From Centroberyx gerrardi (taxonomy: Eukaryota > Chordata > Actinopteri > Beryciformes > Berycidae), in assembly GCF_048128805.1 (NCBI RefSeq), contig NC_136000.1, forward strand, positions 11,248,354 to 11,312,353: a stretch of DNA of 64,000 bases. The letters are read 5' to 3'. Positions 15,388 through 27,423 of the stretch are shown piece by piece (the stretch's first letter is position 1; every line of letters starts with the position of its first letter). The notes beneath the pieces are model-generated. The model saw only the letters and a list, made by a program, of their open reading frames with translations. It did no database searches and was not told the DNA's origin. The translations under genes and the position numbers were made by a program.

Positions 15388-16474
15388 AGCTCATTTTATC
15401 AGGCCTTACTGCTGGTTTTGCTGGTGCTGCTGCTGGTGCTGGTGCTGCCTTGTCCGCCTCTGCGGGCTTTGCCATCCAACTGTTGACCCGTCCGGCCACG
15501 CCCACTTTGATGCCAGCAGCATCCTGGGAAAAGAGACATGTCAAATAGCCATTCGTACATCAATAAATCTCTCTCTCTGTCTCCCTGTCTTTGTCTCTCT
15601 CACCTTATTTGCGGGGGCTGGGCTTTCGGAGGAGGTGCCGATGTTGCCCTTCTCCCACATGTTCTTGATGTTGCGCGTGCCTCCTGTAGGAATATCTGCC
15701 ACAGTAGACTTGGGGGACTTGACTTCTTTGGCTCCCTGTGGAAATAGAGATTGCTTTATTGTGAAGGACAGGGATTTCGTGGATAATCTATTGCATGGAT
15801 CCAGCTAGTTTTATGTGGAGAAGAGCAGCGCTATCATATGGAATACGGACTGAGGTTTGTGATCGGAGCTGTTGTGTCTCACCTGCAAGGCTGAAGCGTA
15901 CTGTTCCAGTCTGTTGCCAATCTTGGAGACAATCGGAGTGTGTGACGTTCTGACTGTACTGCTGTATGGATGAATAACACACAGGACCTTAGTATGGTTC
16001 AACAACATAAGGGTGTCTCGTTTATTTATGTTTTTTATTATCCACGGAAAGTTGGCTGAGCACATGCCCTGCGTGAACTGTTTGGATGTGAAGCGCTACG
16101 CTGTAAAACACCTTGACAGCTCACCTTTTCTGGGCTGACTTGTTCAAGAATTCTGCCTTCTCGCCGATCTGTGCAAAACAGCATGGTTTGAAGTTATAAA
16201 ACCCACTCGCGTCACTGACATGCACAAATAAATTCTCAAACGGTCAAGTTGTCCTGGCTTTTCCTTCCTGTCTCCATGACAACCTCATTGAGAGGCAGAG
16301 CGGTCTGTCCCTGGGAAGGTCTGTCTGTACTGGACGTTGTGTTGGTTGGTGCTGGAGACTCTGGCTGTCAATGAGCCAGGATACACACACACAGCTCCTG
16401 AGCTCCGGGGCTGGGAACCCAGACTGCTGTTCACAATGAATTATACCTCCCATGTACACACACAGGCACAGAGA

Positions 16475-16513
<39 letters not shown>

Positions 16514-19500
16514 TGCACGCGCACACACACACACAATCCTCAGCATTCCTCCAAAAATACCCCAGCAAGGAAATTACCCAGTCTTGCTCAAAAACAGCCA
16601 TATTTGAGTACGGCTTAGATGCCAGCAACATCACATTAACTTTTTTTTTTTTTTTTAATCCTTGTCATCTAACAATATACAGCTCATATCAGAGGAATTA
16701 AAAACAGAAAATCAAATGGGAACAGCAAAACAAACCACCACATTAGGCCACAGAACATGCTGACCATAGAGGGGAAAAGGGGAATAGCTGTGCTGCTCTT
16801 GCAATTTGTTAAACTTCAATAACATGGAGACAATAGATACTGATCGATAGGCGAGGTTTAAAAAACAGGAAAAATCATGCTGGTGGGGCACACATGCTTC
16901 CAAGACACATATTTTGAGATAGAGAGAGATAGATTGAACCATCCATTTTGGATTGTTGTTAGCCTGTCATGATGTTAAACATACTGACTTACAGAAGTTT
17001 GGCTGCCTCTGCTGTTAACAGACTGTAACATGGTAAAAAAAAATGACGACCTTTATTATGGTATCAAGCATAAAGAGAGACTGGTACCTGGAAGCCCCCC
17101 TGTGTATCTACCGGAGTATTTCAAACTCCAGTATTGAAGAGAACTGAATTATACTGGAGCAGTACTCAGTACATCAGGGGTTTTCAAACATTTTCATTTT
17201 GTTTTCATTTTCTTTTTCACCCCCAAATAGATGCACATAGGGCCATGGAACCCCATTTAATAAGATTTTGACCCATATGGAAAGATTTCTGGTGTTGATG
17301 ATTTAGTATTTAACTGTATATAACTATATAACTGTCTAAACTGTACACTAAATGGAAAACTGTATAACTGTCTACATTGTATAACTGTCTTATACACTGT
17401 CTAATTGGGATAATTTCTAGTCAGTGAAATTATAGTTAAATTTAACTATTCTTCATTCTGCTACGGACCCCCTGGAACACCCTCGAAGACCCCTGGGGGT
17501 CCCTGGAGCCCGTTTTGAGAACCACCGCTCCACTCACTCACCTTTGAGGAGCCTTTGGGACTGACAGTGAAGGCGGCCTTTGCCTCGACAGACTCATCCT
17601 CCTTCTGTTTCTTCTTCTCTGCGGCCTCCGCCCTCCTCTTCTCTATCTCCTCTCTCATCTTCTTCCTCTCCTCCTGTTACAAACATCGTAAATTGCTGTT
17701 ACACTTTTGTTGCCAAATCAAAATGATATTCTACACTCCAATCCTTCTACTGTAAGATGCCATTTTTGAAAAGAAATTAATTTAAGAATGTGCAGTACAG
17801 TATATTTTATTGACAAGATTAATTCCTTCATGTAAAGTCGAGTTGAAAACTGTGTTTGCTTCTGGTTTGCTCCAACCTCACCTGCTCTTTGGCTTTCTTG
17901 TCTGCGATCTCCTGTTTCTTCTGCTTCTCCTCCTCCTCCAGGATCTTCTTCCTGTCCTCCCTCTTCTTCTTCAGCTCCTCCAGCTCGGCCTCAGCATCCT
18001 GCTGCTTCTGCTTCATCTTCTCAAACTCCTCGCTTTCCGCGTCGTTTCGCCGGCGCTTCAGCTCCTGCAGCTTCCGCTCTGCCTCCTGTCGCTCCACGTC
18101 TTCCGCGCTGGGGGAGCGCACATTCTCCCGGCTGGCAAACACACACAGGCAAAACCAAACATGGAAGAATGGATATAATACACACATACACACACTCACA
18201 TGTTAATCATATTTACTGACTATATACATAGAGATCCATTGAGAATGAACTGAAAATGATGTAAAAGTTGACTATGAGAGCACCCAGAGGGATTTTCTGG
18301 GAATACTGATGCTATAGAATGAGGCTCATTCCAGTGTAAAAGTTTAGCAAAAACATTTGAACCCACAAAGTCCGCCTCTCATTCATCATCAATGGAACAA
18401 CTCAACAAGTTTATTCAACTTGATGACATGACAGATTACGGTGAGGAGAGAGCTGTTCATGTTAACAAATATGAATTAGACTGTCCTCGGCCAAAGAAAT
18501 GCAATACGTGTTCCTACTGTGAGTACAGTGGAATTTTCCTTTAACTACTGACAAATACAGGCACATGCAGAGAAGAATAAGAGAGTAGTGTTTGAAAGGT
18601 GCAAGTTCAAAACTTTAAACACTGTGTCATACTGGAATGAGGGGTCTGGCAAGCTTTACCTCGAGGTCCTCTCTGGTTTCTTATGTTTGTTCTCAATGAG
18701 AGCCCCATTCTGTTTGGTTGGTTCATTCTTGCAAAGGGAAAAATAGAAAAGTTAGATATCAAAACACTGTGCCCATTCAAGTCTTTGAAATCGGAGAAGA
18801 ATATCCCGGAATTTTAAATGACATTCAACTTTTATTTTACCTTTTCCCTAAAACCAAGTCTCTTTGGCTTCTCCTCCTTTGCACGGAAGACAGAAATTGA
18901 AGGAGATTAATCAAACAGTGAAAACAGCAAGTCCCAGTGGAAACACATTATGTCGAAAACCCACAAAAAAAAAGCCATAATACGCTGGTGCAGTCTAAGG
19001 CCTGGCAGTGAATGCAATGCAGATGTAAGCTGAAGACACATCACACTGTGAGAGCTCAGTGACATCCTCGGTACGGCCACCTCCTTCATCCATGTGGCAA
19101 GCAAAGACACTGTGACTGCGCTGTGATCTGTGACCGCACCGCAAAGCATAATGGCAGCGCAAATATCTGCGAGACAAGAACAAAGCCTGGATAAATCAAA
19201 TGTGGCCCCCTCAATGTCACTTAATGTTATGGATTAAGGACTTCTGCACTTCTGTTACATTATAATGTCTGTATTCTGTTATTTTACAAATGGGGACATT
19301 CGTGCCAGTGCCTGCATTTGACTTGTCCAGGATTTTTTGAAGTGGCTGTTGGTGAATAAAGCCCCTATAAGTCACACTGATACCTCCTCTTTCTTCTTCT
19401 TTTCTTCCACCTCTCTCTTTTTCCGCTTATCCTCTTCCTCTTTCTTCTTCTTGTCGTCCGTCTCCTTTTTCCGCTTTTCCTCCTCCTCTTTCTTCTTCTT

Positions 19501-22500
19501 GTCTTCCATCTCCTTTTTCCGTTTTTCTTCCTCGTCCTTCTTCTTCTTCTCCTCCAGCTCTTTCTTCTTCTGCTTTTCCCCCTCCTCTTTCTTCTTCTTC
19601 TCTTCTGTCTCCTTCCTCTGTTTCTCTTCCTCTTCTTTCTTCTTCTTTCCCTCCATCTCCTTTTTCTGTTTTTCCTCTTCCTCTTTCCTCAGCCTTTCCT
19701 TTTGTTGTTTTTCCTCCTCTTCTTCTCTCTTCTTTCTTTCATCTTCTTCCCTTTGCTGCCTCTCCTCTTCCTCCCTCTTGATCTTTTCTTCCGTTTCCCT
19801 TTTTTGCCTCTCCTCCTCCTCTCTCCTCATCTTTTCTTCCATCTCCTTTTGCTGCTTTTCCTCTTCTTCTTTCCTCTTCCTTTCCTCTTCTTCTTTGTCA
19901 GGAACAGCTTCCTCTTCAACATCTTTCTTTACTAAATCTGACTGCTCTACCTCTACAGCCTTCTCCTGAATCTCCTCCTATAAGATAAGTTGCATTCATT
20001 TTCTGTCAATGTCAGTAATAATATATCAACTAAATACAGAGTTGGAACAAATGCTCAGATCAGAATTCCATACCTCATTTCTCGTGGTCAATGTTCTTGA
20101 TTGCTCCTCAACAGATTCCTGTTTAAAGGAAAGAAACGCCATCAGTCAGGAACAGAATAATTTAACTTCCTACGTTCTCATCTCTGAATGCGTAACATCT
20201 TACCTCCGTCTTAACAGCCTCCGGTTCAGGAACAGTTGCAGACTCCTCCTCTACCTTCTCGGCGGTTGTTGCCTCCTCTTCGGCCGGTTTCTCTTCCTTC
20301 TTCTCCTCCTCTTCTTCCTCCTCTGCGTCTCGGTGTCTGCTCGCTCGGCTGGACGACTGCTCTTCCAGGGTGACGTCCGTGCCGTTGGTGGTGGTGACGG
20401 TGGGGTCGAACTCCTTCTGTCTCTCCAGGGCCTCCTGCATCCTCTTCTGCCTGCGCTCCTCCCTCTTGGCCAGGCGATCCAGCAGGGCCTGGTCGTCATC
20501 TTCACCTCCAGCGCCGGTGGCGGACGACTCTGTCTCCGTCACACTGTAGGCACAAACAATCCACTCGGTCACAATAGCAATAGAGCACTAAATTTGCGTC
20601 CAATCCCAGTCTAATCTCCAAATCCCAATTCCAATCAAATCTCTAGTCCAATCAAATGTGGTGAAACCACATCTAGGTCTGTCATTGGATGTTTCTACTG
20701 TGGCTAACCAGGGGAAAGATCAATCACAGAACCACTTAACCACTGGAGGCAGTTTCCAAAGCTGAGGCTGGTGGTGATTATCAATACCAAGAATTTCAAG
20801 TTTATACTTTTAGTTGTCCTTGTAGAGAAAGTTCTTCCCACAGAGAATACATCTTTCAGTTTGAGATGGGCTGTCTACCAGATTTTTTGCCATTGATTTT
20901 CCTAGCTGTTTCAACCTGCTCTGTGCTATAGACTATAATGCTGTTTATTTGTACAAGCTAGTTTGGACGTGATTACGCAGTGAATCTAGACGCTTCCCAT
21001 TCATTCTTGTTGGCCAAGTCAATGTCCAATCCATTCTCTATATTTTGTTGTTGGCAAGTAAACTTCTGGGGTCTTTATCAGCCCTCCATCCTAGACGGTC
21101 TTTTGTTTTGAAACTGTACTTCAGTAGATATTATGTCAAATGGGTCATGGAGGACACAAGAATGGACAAGAATACATATTTAGAAAGATGTTGGGTGAGG
21201 GAATAGAGGGGAGGTACTTTCCAGTCCAAATGCTACAGCCAATGGGCACTTGGACCTAAACACACACCTGAGGCCAATCACGTAGTCAGTGCAGCATAAA
21301 TTCACCGCTGGCAGAAGTGTGGTCAGTTTGGAATTTATATTTGACCAGTCAACACCTCTCCAATGTCCACCAAGAAGCTGGGAAACACAAACCAACCACT
21401 TCTGCAAACAAAACCACTCACTACTCTCTCTCTCTGCTTTGCTCTACAGGCGGTTTCTGGGTCAGCTTTACTCTGAGGAGAGAAATAACAACAAAAGCTT
21501 CAGACGGGAGGTTTCTGCTTAGATTTGCTCCACTTCCCCTTTCCCCATAACTTTAATCAAAGATACTTTCTGTATCCCCATTAACTGCCTCCATATTGTC
21601 TTATTTTATTGTGATTCTTGCCTCCAAGTCCCCCAGGGTTTGCCACACTACACAATTGTGGCATTATGGGATTTTTGTCCCTTGAGCCACGTTGTACCTG
21701 TTAGTGTTGATGACATCAGAGCCACCAGACTCCTCTTGCTCCTTCATCTTCTTTCTCTCCTCCCTGGCACGTCTCCTCTGCTCCCGAGCCGCCTCCTCAT
21801 CATCATCGTTGGCGACTCCGCCCACCCTGAAACATTGTCACAGGCACACATATTAAAATGCATGATGTCAGTTAAAGGACCATAACAAAATTGATGTTTC
21901 ACTCCAAAATGAGATAATTTCAATTTACTACTACTCGAACAAAATTGAAATCACATTATGGGTTGATATTAAAGTTAAGTCATAAGACCTTCACCTACAA
22001 AAGAGTTATGGTTTTGAGGATATAATCACCTGTGTTTATTTAAAATATTGACTGAATTTCAGGTAGCAAAATGTTTCCCAAATGGACATAAATGGCAATT
22101 GAAACTCTTCAATTCATATTTCCAGTGAGTGGTAGACGTGCTTTGAAATGTCCTCTACCACTGAAAATCCTTTCTGCCTAATTGTTTTCTTTATGTTTTC
22201 ATTGAATGTTGTACAAAGGGGACTCTGTTGGGGTCTGAGGTTGAAGGTTCTTGAGGAATAAGACTTAATCATCCAACATGGAGGAAGCAAAGCTCAGCAG
22301 TACTGTTGCTTCTCAGAGATGATTCATATATAGTCAAACAGACAACCATATTGAACCTGCCCAATTAGACTCATTTCAGCTCATACATCATGCCACAAAG
22401 GTTTCAATTGTAATTCCAATGTTTTTGCGATCATGGTCATGCATTCCCAATACAACTGTCATTATGAAAACCATGTGCCAATATCATATATGTAGTATTA

Positions 22501-23822
22501 TAAAGTCTTTGTTTGGGTGTTAGCAAATGCAGGGTCTATCTGGATTGAAGGGCACATTTTGAACCCCATCTCGACTGCATATGCCTGGGAAGTGAAGGCA
22601 AACATTTTCTGAATGTTTAGCAACAACAGCCGCTCTGACTCAGAGTAGAGAGAGTGTACAAGAAGAATACGAAAGGCTACGCTCTCAGAAAACTATTAAA
22701 AGATACTGTAAATTAACATTCTTGTCAGTCAAACACTTGACCCTGTGCTGATCCGCATGGCCAGGGCCCCAATCCAATATCCTGATCCACATGAGCCGCA
22801 CCGTCTCAAGCTGACCTCCAGAGACACGATGGGGATGGGAGATGCCACAACAGAGAGAAAACAGCTTAATAGCACACACACATGCTACATGTGTCTGAGA
22901 TCCAAATGTCACATTGAAGAAACAGAGAGAGCGCTCCAAAAGAACGACCCCCTCGGCATTCATTATGCTAACAAGCATATTTCTGAGGCCAGAAATTGTG
23001 AGCAAACATCGGGAGAGATGGTGTGGGGGCAAGAAAAAGAGTGAAAACAGAAGAGCAAGAGGAAGAGATGGAGATTAGAAGATATTCAATTTTATCTGCA
23101 CAAATGAGAAACTGACATAAAATAGCAGGGAGTAAAAGAAAGGCAACGTATAAAGCGTGCAGGAGAGGCTGAAACCTCAGGGCCAACGGGACAATAATAA
23201 TCATTCTACAACACAAATGACTGATTTCAGAAACATTTCTAAAATCATCCACTTCTTTTCCTTTGCCCTCCTCCTCCTGCCCTTCCCCTCCCATCTTCCC
23301 CATCTCCCTCACATCCTGCCATTGACCTTCGTCCCAGTGTGAGCACATCCACAGCCAGACTGCGAAGCATGCCAGGCTGCATCTCTCCAAGCATTACCAG
23401 GCTTTATGAGGCGGGGAGAGAGCTTGAAATGGCCCATTGATAGAGCGCGGGTATTATTTCCCCCTGCTCTTCCTGAATCCTCAACACAATGATTTACAGA
23501 TGTTGCAAGAGGAAGAGGTGGATGGGAACCACAAGAATCCTCTCTGTCTCTGAAACAGAAACAAAGACCCAAACGAGGCGGAAATCCAACAAATCCTCAG
23601 GCAAGGCTTCTCCAAATGGCACAGGTCGCCCGGAGAAATCATTGAGGAAGTAATTCAATTAGATATTACTCCACCCAAAGTTAGAGGCCTACTGTAAGAC
23701 TCCTGTCAAAACGTTACGGACTGTTGCAATTGCGGATGGCCTAGAACAATGACATGAAACAATATCAAATATCAAATGGATGGAAAGATGATGAGGGCTA
23801 CTTGGCTTAACAGGGAGAGTGA

Positions 23823-23870
<48 letters not shown>

Positions 23871-25634
23871 CCACTAAATACTCCACTCAAACTAAAGCTA
23901 AACATATCTAGCTCTGAAATAAAAACTGCAGTCAAAACATTCCAGTGTCTGCAGCATTTCCTCAGGCTGCAGAGCGGAGCAGGGAGGCTGGAGGGCCGGA
24001 GCGGCTCGGAGAGGCAGAGCAGGAAAGGCAGGGCAGGAGGGGTTGGCATGGCTGGCAGGACCGGCTGCAAGACTGTGAGAAAATTGCTAGGAACGCCCTT
24101 CTGACTGAAGCCAGAGGAAAGGCTGATAGGACATCTGATAGGACACGGCAGCACACAGCACTGGACTTTTAAAACTGGAAGAAAATCTCTCCCTCACCTC
24201 TACAATGCTGCATTATATTCCACTGTGGTGAAGTTGAATTAAACGTATAAGGCATGTCAGATGTAATACGCTACGTCAATAGCACTGTAACTAATGCCCA
24301 TGTGGTAAAAAAAAAAAAATCACAAGAACAAGTTAATGAATGAGGGTTGGGATGGAAATGACACTTTCATATCAACATGTTCCAACTGTACATATTTTCA
24401 CGTGTTTTCAATCATCTTTCTTTTCTGAACTCTAAAGACGGACAAATTGGTTCTCCTCGCCCGTTGAGAGGTTTGGATCTGAGACCATCAATTCCAATTA
24501 AAGTTTCTCTTTGATCAGTCTTGAGGCCAGCAGATGTTTTCACACATTTGGGATGAGGGCATTTCACCGCAATATGGAGAATCCAATGTCTAACATCAAG
24601 AACTCGTCAAATATAAACTTCCAGCTCTTCTGATCACATTTCACTGTCTAATCATCCAGCTGTTTGATCTAAACTTTAATTGGTTGAGTAATTACGCCGC
24701 AGCTGAGCACTACAGGTGGCAACAACGCTGCTGATTACACAGTAAAACAGTTAGATCTCTGTCTGTCAGCTCGTATTGTTTTACTGAGAAATTATGAAGT
24801 CTGAGTTATTTTCTAGCCTTGTTTATATTGACAATGAGTTATGTAGACAGCTTTAATGGCTCTGCAGGGGCGAGTTGACTTGGTTGTCAACGGGAAGTCA
24901 GGAGTTTTCTTTGGTTGATTTGTTTTTGTTCCTGGTTTTTATTTTCTTGCTCTTTTTCACCGCTCTGCTTCCATCTATACTCTTTCCCATAACTTCCAAT
25001 TCTCACAGTCAACCAAACATGTTGAAACTGTCACCAATATGTTTACATAACCCCACAATTTTGCTGATTTTTATATTCTATTGAGGTGTTTATATCTTAT
25101 TTTATTTTTCCCTGCTGATTGCTGCTGAACACCCTAATTTCAGTCAGATCAATAAAGTTTCATCTTATCTTCAAATTCATACATGTAAACACATTCACAC
25201 CTCGGAGCTGCCCAGCATAACCACAGTCTGTCTGTTTTACTGTTAACCACAAGGCAGCTCCACTGAAGCAGTTGGGGATGCAGTATCTTGCTCAAAAGCA
25301 CTTTGAACAAAGTCATTTTTAAAGGAGGTTTTCCCAGATGATCCAGGGAATCGAGTCTGCAACTTTCCAACTCATAACTGCACAATCTACTACTGGAATA
25401 GACACAGCAATGACTCTTCTGAAAAAGAGATCTACTGGGGTGGAGAGAGAGAGAGAGGGAGAGAGAGAGATAGAGGGAGAGAGAGAGAGAGAGAGAGATA
25501 GAGAGATCCAAACAGCAGCTTAGACAATCGCCTCCCTAATGAGTGTAAAAGGCGATGGAGCTTATTCAGCCGTCATCGCCTGACCGCCATCCAAGTGCTG
25601 TCTGCTCCACTCTGCTACATGTGGATGTGCTCAG

Positions 25635-25690
<56 letters not shown>

Positions 25691-25764
25691 GCACTTAAAA
25701 CTCCCTCATGTAAAAATGCATGAACCGACAGGCAGAAACAAAGAGAGACAGGCAGACGCACACA

Positions 25765-25800
<36 letters not shown>

Positions 25801-26371
25801 TACACACAATAGGCCTTGATCACGGAGCATCTGCCTCCAAGCCCTTACATGGCTAATGGATCACGAGAGGAAGAGGAAACAGGTGAGGAGAAAAGCCTTG
25901 AGCATGAGTCCATAATCTCTCAATAACCAGGACTCGCCAGTCTTTTTCCAAAACATCTCTCGAATGGTTCGTTGCACAATAGCTCTGAAACAATATTTTA
26001 CTCCTAGATGTAGGGGTTTGACAAAAATATTTACGTTTATGAATAGATTGACTGCATTTCAATTGTGACAATTCACTGCTTTGCATGTCATTTTCCACAT
26101 GAGTAAGCCACAACTACTTCACATTGAAGAACTATACAGTAAATAGTGAAAGATGGACTGTCCTAGCAATAACTCAAGTGCTTTGTGCCTAATAACTATG
26201 ACAAAGGAGATTTAGTTTGTAAAGATGGAGGAATGTAAGCTCCAGCTGATCCAACATGCCGTACCGAAGCTGCATATTTATCCGGTTTGTTTCTGAGTGG
26301 TGAGTCAGTCAGTCAAACACTGATGAAAATAATGAGGCTTTGAATTAAGAGGATGTCCCCAGTCCTTTTAT

Positions 26372-26437
<66 letters not shown>

Positions 26438-26728
26438 TGTGTGTGTATGTGTACATGTGTGCACCCACTGTACATCCGACAGGAGAATAATATGAACGTG
26501 ACCACTGCACAAGACCCCATCGACTCTATTGACCTTTTTATCTCATTCCACTGAATTTCACTGCTGATTGAGTGTGTGTGTATGCATGTGTACACTTGCA
26601 CATACAGTATGTGTATGTGCTCCTGGACCGGGGCATTGTGGATGAGTCACTCACTTCTCAGTATCGAGGCGCATCTGCTCTCTCCTCTGCCTCCTCTGCT
26701 CCATGCGGCGGTCAAAGTCATCGTCCAT
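11295..26728 (-). CDS. cald1: Caldesmon, with the long central-helix exon
   Basis: Caldesmon binds actin, tropomyosin, myosin and calmodulin, and restrains actomyosin ATPase in smooth muscle and non-muscle cells. Sixteen coding exons sum to 2142 bp (713 residues): 26655-26728, 21698-21826, 20204-20543, 20074-20118, 19384-19977, 18841-18876, 18660-18709, 17882-18131, 17542-17673, 16125-16168, 15883-15961, 15604-15735, 15410-15523, 13887-13958, 12443-12479 and 11295-11308. The N-terminus is MDDDFDRRMEQRRQRREQMR, followed by LAKREERRQKRMQEALERQK. The 594-bp exon is the charged central helix. Then come ESEEFEKMKQKQQ, EIEKRRAEAAEK, AEFLNKSAQK, VSKIGNRLEQY and NIKNMWEKGN. The calmodulin/actin-binding end reads KVGVAGRVNSW and KPGDVGNKRGLWE. 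The last residues, GGKSKFVTNGMRP, resemble the end of LSP1, its closest relative, which is the main alternative name. Exons 4 to 6 are all phase 0 and can be skipped, giving a short form of about 515 residues without the helix exon. Confidence 0.93.
13343..13414. repeat. GT microsatellite in cald1 intron
   Basis: A GT run with GTGC interruptions, 72 bp long, lies in the intron between the exons at 12443-12479 and 13887-13958. Confidence 0.95.
13859..13883. repeat. GT microsatellite touching the 13887-13958 cald1 donor
   Basis: On the transcribed strand the donor reads GTAACACACACACACACACA, so the CA run starts inside the splice-site consensus. Confidence 0.95.
15351..15386. repeat. GT microsatellite near the 15410-15523 cald1 donor
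   Basis: The run starts about 23 bases downstream (transcript sense) of the 5' splice site and reads CA in the pre-mRNA. Confidence 0.95.
16479..16537. repeat. CA microsatellite in cald1 intron
   Basis: A CA run interrupted by TACATGCACGCG lies between the exons at 16125-16168 and 17542-17673. Confidence 0.95.
17175..17527. mobile_element. hAT-type MITE, copy 1, in a cald1 intron
   Basis: It starts CAGGGGTTTTCAAAC and ends with the complement of GGTGGTTCTCAAAAC, the typical end of many non-autonomous hAT elements. It ends just 15 bp before the donor of the cald1 exon at 17542-17673. No clear target duplication is visible. Confidence 0.7.
19388..19690 (-). repeat. cald1: 48-bp coding tandem repeat (16-residue units) in the cald1 helix exon
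   Basis: Six consecutive units, one of 17 residues and the rest of 16, follow the pattern EKxKKExEEKKKKEEE on the minus strand. Examples are EKRKKEMEDKKKKEEE and EKRKKETDDKKKKEEE. Alternating blocks of Glu and Lys at i/i+4 spacing are typical of a stable single alpha-helix. The DNA is an almost pure pyrimidine tract on the plus strand. Confidence 0.85.
25190..25400. repeat. Dispersed repeat fragment, family shared with 45050 and 32700
   Basis: CACACCTCGGAGCTGCCCAG, then ACCACAGTCT and CAGTTGGGGATGCAGTATCT followed by TTGCTCAAAAGCACTTTGAA, are blocks that recur, diverged, in the copies at about 45050-45150 and 32750-32800. The family name is not known to me. Confidence 0.5.
25636..25798. repeat. 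Paired CA microsatellites
   Basis: Two CA runs (25636-25687 and 25755-25798) are separated by about 67 bp in the large cald1 intron. Confidence 0.95.
26372..26432. repeat. GT microsatellite after the cald1 ATG exon
   Basis: A pure 60-bp GT run lies about 220 bp inside the intron that follows the ATG exon. Confidence 0.95.
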
Positions 26729-26760
26729 GATGCCCAAAAGGTTCTCCTCACGTTCTCACT
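26729..26760 (-). other. cald1: cald1 5' UTR part of the ATG exon
   Basis: A TTGCAG acceptor stands just upstream (minus strand) of a 32-base leader that ends at ATGGACGATGAC. The ATG exon is therefore not the first exon. The start was chosen because MDDDFDRR matches the known caldesmon N-terminus. Confidence 0.75.
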
Positions 26761-27362
26761 GCAACACACAAATAGGATATCAGATAGTGTAAAGTCAGTA
26801 CCACAAGTTACTGCATCAGTCAGTCAATCAATTAATCAATCCATCCATCCATCTTGGTGTCATGCTGCATACTTGATCAAGAATGTTTTAAATTGTGCTA
26901 CACATTCTTGGATTATCTTAACACCAGTGTAATTTTACAGTCTGAGTACAGCAGGATCTCACTACCATGGGATAAATCTCATTTCATCATCATGTAAATT
27001 TCACAGCTCTGGGCCTCTGTTTAATAGCGGAATGACAAACTTATGTGAGTGGGAAACTGTACAAAAGTCAATAAACAATCAAGTCATAAGTCAAGCTGTA
27101 ACTCAGTAGAAACACATCAAGGTAGGGGACCACCCAAGACAGCTTCATGACATGATGGGTAAAAAAGAAATTAAAAAAAGACAGCCTGTTGGTTTACAAT
27201 ACCTTAGCAGTAGCTGGAGTTTAGTCCATGGACAGCAATCCCTCCTCTCTCCCTATATCAACTTCTACAGTCTGGTTTATATCTCAGCCCTTCTGCAGCA
27301 CAAAGAATTCCTGCTTGCTCTTTCAGCAGCTTTAACTACCAGAAAAGGCAAAGCCTGCCTCT

Positions 27363-27364
<2 letters not shown>

Positions 27365-27421
<57 letters not shown>
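27365..27421. repeat. CT microsatellite
   Basis: A pure CT run of about 57 bp is followed by 300 bp of pyrimidine-rich sequence. Confidence 0.95.

Positions 27422-27423
<2 letters not shown>

Larger units (their letters stand above)
21827..26654 (-). other. cald1: cald1 large intron after the ATG exon
   Basis: This 4.8-kb stretch has no credible exon. It holds AG-rich microsatellites (23818-23869, 25443-25505), CA arrays (25636-25687, 25755-25798) and the fragment of a dispersed repeat at about 25190-25400. Confidence 0.6.

Noticed and set aside
19337-19969. A 210-codon plus-strand frame rich in Ser and Phe over the cald1 helix exon
   Set aside because: It is the complement of a repetitive Glu/Lys coding exon. 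The open frame comes from the pyrimidine-rich repeat and has no protein similarity.
11295-26728. Naming the coiled-coil gene lsp1, because it lies between tnnt3 and the troponin I genes as LSP1 does in human
   Set aside because: The N-terminal MDDDFDRR block, LAKREERRQKRMQEALERQK, the helix exon and AEFLNKSAQK/NIKNMWEKGN are caldesmon features. LSP1 lacks most of them. The LSP1-like tail is reported as a finding instead.
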